Positions 5,723 through 15,400 of a stretch of 36,113 nt of DNA are shown one piece after another; position 1 is the first letter of the stretch; each line of letters starts with the position of its first letter. The position numbers and the translations under genes were made by a program. The DNA comes from JAAXKN01 sp050258815. Its GTDB lineage: Bacteria; Bacteroidota; Ignavibacteria; Ignavibacteriales; SURF-24. The stretch lies in NCBI GenBank assembly GCA_050258815.1, contig JBLMZM010000048.1:1-36113 (forward strand), given 5' to 3'. The notes beneath the pieces are model-generated. The model was not told the origin of the DNA. It saw only the letters and a program-made list of their open reading frames with translations, and searched no databases.

Positions 5723-8128
5723 TTGAAAATTTCGCTTAATTGGGTAAAAGATTACGTAGACCTTGAAGGAATATCTGTATCCGATATTATTGAAAAACTT
5801 ACCATCTCCGGTCTTGAAGTTGAAGATGTGGAAGATAAGGGTAAAGAACTCGATAATTTTGTCGTTGGCTATGTGAAGGAAAAGAAAAAGCATCCGAATG
5901 CAGATAAGCTTTCGGTTTGCCAGGTTTCAACCGGCGACGAAGTGTTTAATGTGGTTTGCGGCGCACCGAACGTGGAAGCCGGCCAGAAGGTCGCTTTCGC
6001 TAAAATTGGTGCAGTTGTGCCGGAGGGCGGCTTTAAGATTACTAAGGCTAAACTTCGCGGGGAAGTATCAATGGGAATGATCTGTTCGGAACGCGAACTG
6101 GGACTCAGCGATAACCACCAGGGTATCATGGTACTGGACAGCAGTCTGGAACCGGGTACACCCCTTGCACTGGCACTGGGACTCGATGACATTATCTTCG
6201 AGATCTCAGTTACTCCCAACAGGCCCGATGCATTAAGCCATATAGGCGTTGCTCGCGACGTTGCGGCTCTCTTTAACCGTCCGCTCAGGTTGCCCGAAAT
6301 TAAGCTTAATGAATCACCTGAGGCCATTGAAAAAGCAGCTGCCGTGGAAGTGCTGGACCCTTCAGGCTGCCCAAGGTATACCGCCAGAACAGTTAAAAAT
6401 GTTAAAGTGCAGGATTCACCGGCCTGGCTGAAGAAAAAGCTCTCAAACATAGGTCTCAGACCCATAAATAACGTCGTTGACGTAACAAATTTCATTTTAC
6501 ACGAAATAGGCCAGCCGCTGCACGCTTTCGACCTCAACAGGCTGGCAGGCAATAAGATAATTGTTAAAAGGGCCTCCGACGGAGAAACCTTTGTTACTCT
6601 CGATTCAAAGGAAAGAAGACTTTTCTCAACCGACCTCGTAATCTGTGATGCTGAAAGACCCGTTGCAATTGCAGGCGTAATGGGAGGTGAAAACTCAGAA
6701 GTAACCGCTGATACAAAAGACATTTTAATTGAAAGCGCTTACTTTAATCCTTCTTCAATCAGGAAAACCGCCAAATCACTCATCCTTTCCACCGATGCCT
6801 CATACCGGTTTGAAAGGGGTACGGATCCCAACATTACGGCTTATGCCGCCAGCAGGGCTGCACAGCTGATATCAGAACTCGGCGGCGGTGAAGTGCTTTC
6901 AGGAATGATTGACGTTTATCCTGAAAAAATTATCCCTCTGAATGTTACACTCAGATTCTCACGCATAACTAAAGTCCTTGGCTTTGAGATCGCCAATGAA
7001 GAGGTAAAACAGATACTCGTAAATCTGGGACTCAGGATACTTTCTGAAAGCGGCGACGAGCTTATGCTGGAAGTACCCACCTACAGACCCGACATTGAAA
7101 GGGAAGTAGACGTTATTGAGGAAGTGGCACGCATATATGGTTATGACAAGATCCCGGCAGTTGAAAAGATATCAATTACGCTGGAACCCAAAACCGATCC
7201 TTCTGTTATTAAGGACCGTATAAGAGATGCTGCAAATGCTCTGGGATTTTTCGAAATTATTTCGAACTCGCTCCAGTCAGTGGAAGTAGCCGCAGTTACT
7301 GGAAATCCGATTGAGGTTCTGAATCCACAGAGTGCCGATATGTCCGCACTCAGAACATCACTGCTGCAGGGTGCACTTTATGCCGTCGCAAAGAACCTGA
7401 ATTCCGGCGAAAAGAACCTCATGCTCTTTGAGGTCGGCAACATTTTCAACAAGTTGTCTGAGGGCGAAATTAAAAGCTTTGCCGATATTTCCGAGACAGA
7501 AAGCCTTATGTTTGTAGTCTCCGGAAAAGCCCAGTCCACAAGCTGGTTTGCAAAAGAAAGGTCCTTCGACATTTACGATCTGAAGGGGCTCATTAATAGC
7601 TTCTTAGAGAAGATTTGCCTTGACAATGTTTTAAATGATTCATATTATCTAATTGAAAATAAAAACTTTCAATATAAAATCGCCAAAAGGTTTAATGATA
7701 TAGAGATCGGGTCAGGTGGCCTGGTAAGTAAAGACGTTCTTAAAAAGTTTGACATATCTCAGGATGTATATTGTTTTGAATTTAATTTGACCGAATTGGC
7801 AAAAATACCCGTCCCGCAGAAGAGATTCAGGGATCTGTTGAAGTTCCCCAAAGTCGTGCGGGATTGTGCTTTTATTCTCGACAGGCAGGTTACCAGTGAT
7901 GATGTGACCGGACTTATTTACAAGAATAGTTCGAGCCTGCTTAAAAAAGTAGAACTGTTTGATATTTTTGAAAGCCAGAACCTTGGAGAGGGCAAAAGAA
8001 GCCTGGCGTTCTCACTGGAGTATTTTGATGAGAACAGGACTCTCAAGGATGAAGAGGTCGAAAAGGACTTCAGCAAGGCAATTGAAGCCGTTGTTAAAGA
8101 ATTAAATGCAGAATTTAGAGGACAATAA
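5723..8128 (+). CDS. pheT: phenylalanyl-tRNA synthetase beta subunit
   Basis: The tRNA-binding and editing subunit that partners PheS. 801 residues is normal. The start is TTG at 5723, preceded 7 bases earlier by GGGAG (5711-5715), and gives the conserved N-terminus KISLNWVKDYVDL. Domains: OB-fold tRNA-binding domain (about 40-150, HPNADKLSVCQV and VVCGAPNV), B3/4 editing domain (about 210-385), B5 domain (about 400-470), catalytic-like core, and C-terminal ferredoxin-fold anticodon-binding domain (about 705-800). The last bases carry AGAGGA, which serves as the ribosome binding site of the next gene; that gene starts directly after the pheT stop. Confidence 0.98.
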   Translation: MKISLNWVKDYVDLEGISVSDIIEKLTISGLEVEDVEDKGKELDNFVVGYVKEKKKHPNADKLSVCQVSTGDEVFNVVCGAPNVEAGQKVAFAKIGAVVPEGGFKITKAKLRGEVSMGMICSERELGLSDNHQGIMVLDSSLEPGTPLALALGLDDIIFEISVTPNRPDALSHIGVARDVAALFNRPLRLPEIKLNESPEAIEKAAAVEVLDPSGCPRYTARTVKNVKVQDSPAWLKKKLSNIGLRPINNVVDVTNFILHEIGQPLHAFDLNRLAGNKIIVKRASDGETFVTLDSKERRLFSTDLVICDAERPVAIAGVMGGENSEVTADTKDILIESAYFNPSSIRKTAKSLILSTDASYRFERGTDPNITAYAASRAAQLISELGGGEVLSGMIDVYPEKIIPLNVTLRFSRITKVLGFEIANEEVKQILVNLGLRILSESGDELMLEVPTYRPDIEREVDVIEEVARIYGYDKIPAVEKISITLEPKTDPSVIKDRIRDAANALGFFEIISNSLQSVEVAAVTGNPIEVLNPQSADMSALRTSLLQGALYAVAKNLNSGEKNLMLFEVGNIFNKLSEGEIKSFADISETESLMFVVSGKAQSTSWFAKERSFDIYDLKGLINSFLEKICLDNVLNDSYYLIENKNFQYKIAKRFNDIEIGSGGLVSKDVLKKFDISQDVYCFEFNLTELAKIPVPQKRFRDLLKFPKVVRDCAFILDRQVTSDDVTGLIYKNSSSLLKKVELFDIFESQNLGEGKRSLAFSLEYFDENRTLKDEEVEKDFSKAIEAVVKELNAEFRGQ

Positions 8129-8443
8129 TTGACTGAGTTATCAAAATATGATTTGATTCTTGATGAATTAAATTCTTTAGAGAAGCAGTTTTATATTCTG
8201 GCTAAAAAGAATAAGGATCTACTGCTCAGGATCGAAAATCTTGAGAGAACAAATAGAGAGTTTGTTTTTGAAAATTCCAGTCTTAAAAGTAAAGTCGTGG
8301 AACTTGAAACCAGGATTGAAGAATTGAAAAAAGAAAACAGTAATTTACGGAATGGAAGCTCACTAAACTTAAAGGAGAGGGAGAACTTAAAAGCACAAAT
8401 CAATGAATTAATAAGTAAAATTGATTTTCACTTACGTTCTTAA
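8129..8443 (+). CDS. small coiled-coil protein, ZapB-like candidate
   Basis: A 104-residue protein predicted to be almost entirely coiled coil, with regular leucine/isoleucine heptads from about residue 8 to 100 (e.g. LLLRIENLERTNREF, LETRIEELKKENSNL). It has no membrane segment or signal peptide. The start is TTG at 8129, immediately after the pheT TAA, with AGAGGA 6 bases upstream, so translation is probably coupled to pheT. The next gene is zapA. Small coiled-coil proteins at this position suggest a Z-ring accessory role similar to ZapB, but the sequence alone gives no specific motif, so that is inference. Confidence 0.75.
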   Translation: MTELSKYDLILDELNSLEKQFYILAKKNKDLLLRIENLERTNREFVFENSSLKSKVVELETRIEELKKENSNLRNGSSLNLKERENLKAQINELISKIDFHLRS

Positions 8444-8474
8444 AATATTGTCTGTTTGATGGAATTGATATAAA

Positions 8475-8771
8475 ATGACCAATAAAAAGAAGCTAAAATT
8501 AAAGATATTTGATAAAGAGTATTCACTGCTTGTTGAAAATGAGGAACTTGCTACTGAACTTGCTCAATACGTTAACAAGGTGATGACTGAGACTAAAGAT
8601 GAACTTCCGGATCAGCCTATACAGACAATTGCTATCATTGCGTCTTTAAATATTGCATACGATCTATTTCTTGAAAAGAATAAATTTAGAGAATTCAGTA
8701 ATCTGGCAATTGACAAAATCAAACGTATCAAGCTTCTTGTTAATGAGTCCCAAATATCTGTCCCATCTTAA
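8475..8771 (+). CDS. zapA: cell division protein ZapA
   Basis: A 98-residue protein that bundles FtsZ protofilaments at the division site. The N-terminal globular part shows KLKIFDKEYSLLVENEE, followed by AQYVNKVM, and the middle IQTIAIIASLNIAYDLF is the typical ZapA helix; a short C-terminal helix follows. Length fits the family (about 90-110). It lies 31 bases after the coiled-coil gene and just before a structured RNA. In many bacteria the 6S RNA gene directly follows zapA. Confidence 0.88.
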   Translation: MTNKKKLKLKIFDKEYSLLVENEELATELAQYVNKVMTETKDELPDQPIQTIAIIASLNIAYDLFLEKNKFREFSNLAIDKIKRIKLLVNESQISVPS

Positions 8772-8780
8772 AGATTTTGA

Positions 8781-8990
8781 AATCCGCACTGTCAGTTTGA
8801 ATTATATGAAGAACTAACTTCTTTCATCGGGGTTATTGGCTTTCGGCGTCTATTGCAGGCCTCGTCTCTCTAGCAGGGAATCGTGCCGGTTTTACGGCAC
8901 GGCAGTGGAAGCAAGAAGCGTTCGGGCAATTTCCCACACTAAATTAACAGGGTTCTTCCTGTTAATTTGGGCTGACAGGTGCGGTGTATT
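8781..8990 (+). ncRNA. ssrS: structured RNA, probable 6S RNA
   Basis: The 249-base gap between zapA and rny folds into one long RNA. A terminal stem joins CCGCAC-TGTCAG (8784-8795) with CTGACA-G-GTGCGG (8972-8984). Inside are two perfect hairpins: CGTGCCG (8882-8888) with CGGCACG (8895-8901), and AAATTAACAGG (8941-8951) with CCTGTTAATTT (8958-8968). The size (about 200 nt), the closing stem and the position right after zapA match 6S RNA, which mimics an open promoter and sequesters housekeeping RNA polymerase. I could not run a covariance model; another RNA family is possible. Confidence 0.7.
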
Positions 8991-9011
8991 ATTGATTAAA
9001 TTCCTACTTGT

Positions 9012-9017
9012 GGAGGT
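9012..9017 (+). promoter_or_regulatory. strong ribosome binding site of rny
   Basis: GGAGGT lies 3 bases before ATG 9021. It is one of the few near-perfect Shine-Dalgarno sites in the window and fixes the rny start ahead of a second ATG at 9033. Confidence 0.6.
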
Positions 9018-9020
9018 AAA

Positions 9021-10595
9021 ATGGATCTTAATATGGATCTACTGTTCTTAATACCGATGATTGCCATTGTGGTAGTAGTGATGTTCTATTTGGGATGGAT
9101 GTTCAATTCTAAAGTTGGAAAGAAAAGTATTGCTTCTGCCGAAGAAAGAGCTAAACAGATAATTGCTGACGCGGAAAAAGAAGCAAATAACATTAAGAGA
9201 GAAAAGTTACTTGAAGTTAAGGATGAATGGCTAAGGAAGAAACAAGAATTTGACTCAGAGGTGAACCAGAAGAAGCAAAAGTTACAGAATTATGAAAAGC
9301 AGTTGGCTATCAGAGAAGAAAATATTGACAAAAAGTATGAGCTTATAATAAGAAAAGAAAAGGAAACGAAGCAACTTGAAAAAGATCTTTCTGTTCAAAA
9401 ACAGAACCTGGATGTAAAAGCTTCCGAACTTGATAAGTTAGTCTATGAGCAGAATGTACGCCTTGAAAGAACGGCGGCACTTACCGCAGAGGAAGCAAAG
9501 AAAATGCTCATGGAGAACATGGTCCAGCAGGCAAAGTCGGATGCCACACAGATGCTCAAGGAAGTACGCGACCAGGCTAAGGTTGAAGCTAAAAAGGAAG
9601 CCCAGCGCGTTGTCATTCAGGCAATCCAGAGGACGGCTGTTGATCATTCAGTTGAAACCACTGTTTCAGTAGTACAGATTCAGAACGAAGAGATGAAGGG
9701 CAGGATAATCGGCCGTGAGGGCAGAAATATCCGCGCCTTTGAAGCGGCTACCGGTGTTGACGTAATAGTTGACGATACGCCGGAAGCAGTTATACTTTCT
9801 GCCTTTGACCAGTTCCGCCGTGAAGTCGCAAGAATTGCTCTGGAGCGGCTTATATCCGACGGACGCATTCACCCTGCACGCATCGAGGAAATTGTTGAGA
9901 AAGTCCGCGTTGAACTGGAAGAAGCCATTCTGCACGAGGGTGAAAATACATTTATCCAGTTAGGCCTGCATGGTGCTCATCAGGAAATTATAAGGCACGT
10001 TGGCCGCATGAAGTACCGTTCAAGCTACGGGCAGAACCTCCTGCAGCACAGCATTGAGGTTGCATACCTGACGGGTATTATGGCCGCAGAACTCGTTATC
10101 GATACGAATCTTGCCAAAAGGGCTGGCTTACTGCATGATATAGGCAAAACAATCGACCGCAGCATTGAAGGTCCTCACGCCCTACTGGGATACGACCTTG
10201 CCAAAAAGTATAAAGAACATCCTGTAGTGATAAACGCCATAGGCAGCCATCACGAAGATATTGAGATGGAACACCCGATCTCAGCCCTGGTACAGGCCGC
10301 GGATGCTATCAGCGGAGCCAGACCAGGTGCAAGACGCGAACCTCTCGAAAGTTACGTTAAAAGACTCGAAAACCTCGAAAACCTCGCCAAATCATTTGAA
10401 GGCGTTGCAAAGACATACGCTATTCAGGCTGGCAGGGAAATCAGGGTTGTCGTTGAACAGGATAAGGTAGATGACGTTTTTGCTGACAGACTTGCATATG
10501 ATATTGCCCAGAAAATTCAGGAAGAAATGGAATATCCCGGGCAGATCAAGGTTACTGTGATCAGGGAAGTCAGAAAGATATCATACGCCAGATAA
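9021..10595 (+). CDS. rny: ribonuclease Y
   Basis: A membrane-anchored endoribonuclease that starts mRNA decay. At 524 residues it matches the family. There is one N-terminal membrane helix (about 6-25), a long charged coiled coil (about 35-190), a KH RNA-binding domain with GRIIGREGRNIRAFE (about 215-275), and an HD domain with the metal-binding pair H372-D373 in LLHDIGK. The C-terminus, YPGQIKVTVIREVRKISYA, is typical. It follows the 6S-like RNA with a strong ribosome binding site, and a clear terminator follows at 10609, closing this long plus-strand run. Confidence 0.97.
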   Translation: MDLNMDLLFLIPMIAIVVVVMFYLGWMFNSKVGKKSIASAEERAKQIIADAEKEANNIKREKLLEVKDEWLRKKQEFDSEVNQKKQKLQNYEKQLAIREENIDKKYELIIRKEKETKQLEKDLSVQKQNLDVKASELDKLVYEQNVRLERTAALTAEEAKKMLMENMVQQAKSDATQMLKEVRDQAKVEAKKEAQRVVIQAIQRTAVDHSVETTVSVVQIQNEEMKGRIIGREGRNIRAFEAATGVDVIVDDTPEAVILSAFDQFRREVARIALERLISDGRIHPARIEEIVEKVRVELEEAILHEGENTFIQLGLHGAHQEIIRHVGRMKYRSSYGQNLLQHSIEVAYLTGIMAAELVIDTNLAKRAGLLHDIGKTIDRSIEGPHALLGYDLAKKYKEHPVVINAIGSHHEDIEMEHPISALVQAADAISGARPGARREPLESYVKRLENLENLAKSFEGVAKTYAIQAGREIRVVVEQDKVDDVFADRLAYDIAQKIQEEMEYPGQIKVTVIREVRKISYAR

Positions 10596-10608
10596 AATAA
10601 TCGCCATT

Positions 10609-10649
10609 AAAAGCCCTGAAGATATTTTACTGTCTTCAGGGCTTTTTTT
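10609..10649 (+). terminator. terminator after rny
   Basis: AAAAGCCCTGAAGA (10609-10622) pairs perfectly with TCTTCAGGGCTTTT (starting 10633), ending in a run of seven T residues. A strong intrinsic terminator 14 bases after the rny stop. Confidence 0.92.
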
Positions 10650-10779
10650 ATTATTCCGGTCTCAAACAAACCATCCTGATTGCATAAAGAGAATGAGTTA
10701 ATAATACTTTTCATTTTATTTGATTATTTTAGCAAAATGCTGAATATTGTATATGAATTTTCAATTAATTGGTTAACGA

Positions 10780-11385
10780 ATGTCAAAAAAGCTTAAAGTG
10801 GCTGTTACGGGCGGAATAGGGTCAGGCAAGACCGAATTCTGCAATTTTCTGCATGAAAAAGGCTTCCCGGTCATCAGTGCCGACAGGGCGGCCAAAGAGG
10901 TTCTGGCAGGCGATCCGGCAGTCAGAGAAAAAATTATAGATGCTTTCGGTCTGCAGTCCTATGCAGGATCCGAAGTCAATACGCGCTACCTGGCAGAAAC
11001 TGTATTTTCAGACCCGCATAAGGTGAAGCTCATTAATTCCATCGTTCACCCGGTGGTAATCCGGATAATAAAACAGAAGATGAAGGAGTACCTGAAGGAT
11101 AACAGCATGGTATTCGTTGAGGCTGCACTAATATATGAAGCCGAAATGGAGGAATTGTTTGATTACGTGGTTCTTATTACCGCCAGGGATGAGTTTAAGA
11201 TAAAAAGGACGCTTGAGAGAGGGAACATACCGGAGAAAGAAATCAGGAAAAGGATTGAAAACCAGATACCTGACGAGGAAAAATCCGAATGGGCCGATTT
11301 TACGTTTGAAAACAATATGGGACTGCAGGAACTGCAGCAGAAGGCCGGGATACTGATTTCTTTACTTAAATTGATGGCGGGATGA
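10780..11385 (+). CDS. coaE: dephospho-CoA kinase
   Basis: Catalyses the last step of coenzyme A synthesis, phosphorylating the 3'-hydroxyl of dephospho-CoA with ATP. At 201 residues it has family length. The P-loop GGIGSGKTEF sits at residues 11-20, followed by VISADRAAKEV (substrate-binding Asp). HPVVIRIIKQKM and VFVEAALIYEAEMEELFD are conserved, and the lid region RTLERGNIPEKEIRKRIENQ is intact. The start ATG 10780 lacks a clear Shine-Dalgarno site. The stop overlaps the next gene (ATGA, 11382-11385). Confidence 0.95.
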   Translation: MSKKLKVAVTGGIGSGKTEFCNFLHEKGFPVISADRAAKEVLAGDPAVREKIIDAFGLQSYAGSEVNTRYLAETVFSDPHKVKLINSIVHPVVIRIIKQKMKEYLKDNSMVFVEAALIYEAEMEELFDYVVLITARDEFKIKRTLERGNIPEKEIRKRIENQIPDEEKSEWADFTFENNMGLQELQQKAGILISLLKLMAG

Positions 11386-12221
11386 GAATGAATAAGGTAA
11401 TTGCATACCAGGGTGAACCGGGGGCCTACAGTGAGATGGCTTCCCAGAGGTTTTTTAAGGATAATATAACCCTGTCGCCTTCAGTTACTTTCGATTCGGT
11501 CTTCCACAAGGTAAAGACCGGTGCGGCAAGCTACGGGGTGGTTCCTATAGAGAATTCCCTGTATGGCAGCGTGTTTGAAAGCTATGACCTCCTGCTTAAT
11601 TATTCGATGAGCATAATTGGGGAACTTAATCTCCAGATACACCATTACCTCATTGCTAACAGGAAATATAAGATACAGGAGCTTAAGAAGATTTATTCTC
11701 ACCCTCAGGCTTTGGGGCAGTGCTCCGGTTTCCTGAATAAATTGAAAAATACAGCCGTAATTCCGGTATATGATACAGCCGGCGCTGCTAAAATGCTGGC
11801 TTCCATCGCTGAACCTGCAGCTGCAATTGCCAGCAAAAGAGCGGCAGAGGAATACAAGCTGAAAATCATAAGCGGCAATATTCAGAATGAAAAAAAGAAT
11901 TATACACGTTTTCTGGTGATTTCTAAGAAATCAATGCCTGCTTCGGAGAAAGACTCCAAAACTTCGATCTGTTTTGACCTGAAAAGCGAACCGGGTTCAC
12001 TCTTCAGGGCTCTGAGCGTGTTCGCATTGAGGGATATTGATCTTACAAAAATTGAGTCACGTCCAATTCCGGGCAAAACATTTCAATATATGTTCTACGT
12101 GGACTTAAAAGGTAGCTTGAAGGATGAAAGGTTAGGGAACGCGATAAATCACCTCAGGGAAATTTCAAACAGCGTGAGAATATTCGGGTCCTATGAGACC
12201 GGAAAAACCTATGAAACCTGA
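11382..12221 (+). CDS. pheA: prephenate dehydratase
   Basis: Converts prephenate to phenylpyruvate in phenylalanine synthesis. It is a stand-alone 279-residue dehydratase without a chorismate mutase domain. The N-terminus YQGEPGAYSEMA and the central SYGVVPIENSLYGSV are diagnostic; the catalytic T-R-F is at 175-177 (NYTRFLVI). A C-terminal ACT domain, which normally senses phenylalanine, carries GSLFRALSVFALRDIDLTKI and the ESRP motif at 225-228. The start at 11382 overlaps the coaE stop as ATGA; an ATG two codons later (11388) is also possible. Confidence 0.95.
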   Translation: MRMNKVIAYQGEPGAYSEMASQRFFKDNITLSPSVTFDSVFHKVKTGAASYGVVPIENSLYGSVFESYDLLLNYSMSIIGELNLQIHHYLIANRKYKIQELKKIYSHPQALGQCSGFLNKLKNTAVIPVYDTAGAAKMLASIAEPAAAIASKRAAEEYKLKIISGNIQNEKKNYTRFLVISKKSMPASEKDSKTSICFDLKSEPGSLFRALSVFALRDIDLTKIESRPIPGKTFQYMFYVDLKGSLKDERLGNAINHLREISNSVRIFGSYETGKTYET

Positions 12222-12310
12222 AAATTATTATTGACGCTAAATTTTGATTGATTTTTATTATTGTTCTGTCTTTATTACATGTAGGAATTCTGCTAAAATA
12301 ATAAATTGAC

Positions 12311-12339
12311 TTGACAATGATAGCGGTAGTTCCTTAAAT
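12311..12339 (+). promoter_or_regulatory. candidate promoter for the porU block
   Basis: A consensus TTGACA (12311-12316) is followed after 17 bases by TTAAAT (12334-12339). The transcript would start near 12347 and leave a leader of roughly 130 bases before porU. The remaining pheA-porU gap (12222-12461) is A+T-rich and shows nothing else I recognise. Confidence 0.5.
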
Positions 12340-12479
12340 TTGTTCCAAAAATATGAGGAAATTTATAGAGTTTTTGCTACTTTTTAATGTGCATTTTTTC
12401 AAAATCGGAAAATTTTAAACTATTTTGATCAGCCTGCTGATTTGATTACTCATTTCGGTAAATGGCTACATTATTAAGC

Positions 12480-15400
12480 ATGAAAAGCAAATACTCTATA
12501 GCTATACTCTTTTTTATTATCTTCAGTACGCCTTTACTGGCCGGCCAGGATATTAAAATTATCACATCAAACAGCAGTTATCTCCTTCTGGAGTACACTC
12601 CCGTTTATACAGATACTTCCGATGTTACTATCGATAATCAGGTTTATAAGAAAATCAGGGTTCTTGAAGGAGCCATATTTTCACCTGAAAAAACGGGTAT
12701 GCCTGCAATTCCTGTAAGAAGATTTAGCATAGGTGTGCCTGGAGAATTCGGAAACACAATTCAGGTGGTTTCATCGGACTATAGGGAAATTCAGGGCCGG
12801 ATTGCTCCTGTTGCCACACAAAGATTAAATGATGGCCTCCTTACCGATGTCTATAAGCTAAGCGAAAATTATAATACTTACCAGGCGGGCGATATTGCTT
12901 CATTTGGAGATTATGGCCTTACCAGAGATCTGCCGATGCAGGTTGTAAACCTGTCACCGGTTCAGTACGATGTTCAGAGGGGTGTAATAAGACTTTACAA
13001 AAGGATTGTAGTAAGAGTCAATTTTGCTGCTGCTAAAAGCCTGGCACAGAATAAAATAAGCGACGGACTCCTGGATGGAATAGTACTTAATTATGATGTT
13101 GCCAAAAACTGGATCAGCAGGAATACCAGATTAAAGAAAACTATAGCCAACAGCGTACTGGCTGCCGGCAGGTGGTTCAGATTTGAAGCTCCCGACGAAG
13201 GGATATACAAATTAACACCCGCTATTCTCACGTCAATTGGTATCAATCCGGCGACCGTGGACCCGAAAACAATAAAGATTTACAATAACGGCGGAAAAGT
13301 ACTGCCTGAAACTGTTTCAGCACCAAGACCCGACGATCTGGTGGAAAATGCTACCTATCTGTACAAGCCCCAGGATGACGGAAAGTTCAATGAAGGGGAC
13401 TATATCTTATTTTACGGAAGGGGCATAAGTTTCTGGGATGTCGATTCTCTGAGGGGACAGGTTGTAAGGAATTATCATACATATTCAAAAAGTAATTATT
13501 ATTGGCTTACGTTCGGTAACGGAACGGCAAAAAGAACCAGGGAAACTGCAAGTCTGCAGCAGGCCCCGGATCTGGTGCAGAACACCACGCAGGCTTTTGC
13601 ATCCTGGCAGGAAGATAAATATAAACTGCTCAGCAGCGGCAGGTATTATCTGGGTGATCAGTTCTCTGAAATTACACCCAGCAGGCCTTATATGACCAGC
13701 CTGACCGGAATAGTTCCTGGATCCAGGGTAAGATATAAATTCAGCCTGGTGAATAAATCCGAATATACTGCTACATTTTCCATACAGGAGAATTCCACAC
13801 CGATTTACAGCGGGTATCTTACCGGTGTCGGGGTAGGCCAGATGGAGGAACCGCAAAATGAAAATTTCGATAACCTGGTTGACAGCGCTTCATATCAGTC
13901 GGCGCTGCCGGATGATAAAAGTGTGCTGAAATTTACTTACAAACCATATCCTGGATCGGTGTCTGACGGATATCTTGATTATTTTGAAATATATTATACC
14001 AGACAGATGCAGGCTCTGAGCGACCAGCTGATGTTTTTCTCTGCCGACATGAACGGCGTAGTGGAATTTAAGCTGAATGGATTCAGCACCAGTGATATTA
14101 AGGTATTTAATGTTTCCAACTATGCCGATGTGAGTCTTGTCTCCGGAGCCGCCGTCAACGGTGGTGAATGTACGTTCAGGGCAAATACAGTAAGAAAAAA
14201 CCTGTCAAAGTATCTGGCAGTTTCCCCGAATGCATATAAATCCCCGTCCGGGTTTGTGGAGATGGGCAATTCTAACCTGCATGGCAGCGCTTCACAGGGG
14301 AAATTTATAATAATTACGCATAAAAACTTTTTGGATGAGGCCAACAGGCTGAAGTCATACAGGGAAAGCCAGTCCAGATTTAAGATGTCTACAGTGGTAA
14401 CGGATGTCAGTCAGATATATAACGAATTTTCATGCGGAATGACCGATGTCAGTGCCATAAGGAATTATATTAAATATGCATACGATAACTGGTCAGTAAA
14501 GCCGGAATACGTTTTGTTGTTTGGTGACGGTGATTATGATTATAAAAATGTGGAAGGGAAAAATCAGAATTTCGTAATTCCATATGAATCCGCCGAATCT
14601 TTCAGATATATGGATTCCTATGCTTCAGATGATTTTTATACACTGGTTTCAGGGGATGACGATATTGTAGATCTTGCAATCGGACGCATTACTGTAACTA
14701 CTCCCGAGGAAGCGGCAAACAGCGTAAACAAGATTATTGCTTACGAGAACCAGGGGCAGTCGGAAACTGCCGACCCGGCACAGTCGCGTCTTTGGAGAAA
14801 CCTGATAACCCTGGTTGCCGATGACGGTTATACCAGTAAGGAATGGGAAGGTAATCTGCATACCCCTCAGTCAGAGAAACTTTCTAACGAAATCATACCA
14901 GCCAGCTTTGACCAGAATAAGATATACCTGGCAGAATATCCTACTGTTTTAACAGCAACGGGCAGAAGGAAGCCTGACGTGAACAAGGCAATTGTCAACG
15001 CAATTAACGATGGTACCCTGATAATGAACTGGGTAGGCCACGGAAATCCGGAGGTCTGGGCACACGAATATGTGTTTGACAAGGCTATTACAATACCCCA
15101 GCTGGTAAATAACAAGTACTTTTTCCTTACTGCTGCAACATGTGACTTCGGAAGGTTTGACATGCCGGGCGTTCAGAGTTCAACGGAACTCATGTTGTTA
15201 AAGCCGGACGGGGGTTCCATTGGAACATTAACTGCCTGCAGAACAGTATTTTCAGATCAGAATGCCGCTTTGAATGAGGCCTTCTATTCAAGACTTTTTA
15301 TTAAGGATTCAACTGGTTATATCCGTCCTATCGGCAAAAGCTATTACTCAATGAAGATGGTAAGAAATGGGACTAATGATCTCAAGTACCTTTTATTCGG

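Noticed and set aside
5869..6723. 284-codon minus-strand frame inside pheT
   Set aside because: Low-complexity Ser/Pro-rich translation typical of an antisense shadow; pheT is intact on the other strand.
8836..9051. 71-codon frame between zapA and rny
   Set aside because: It lies inside the structured RNA and runs into the rny start. The base-pairing pattern explains this region better than coding.
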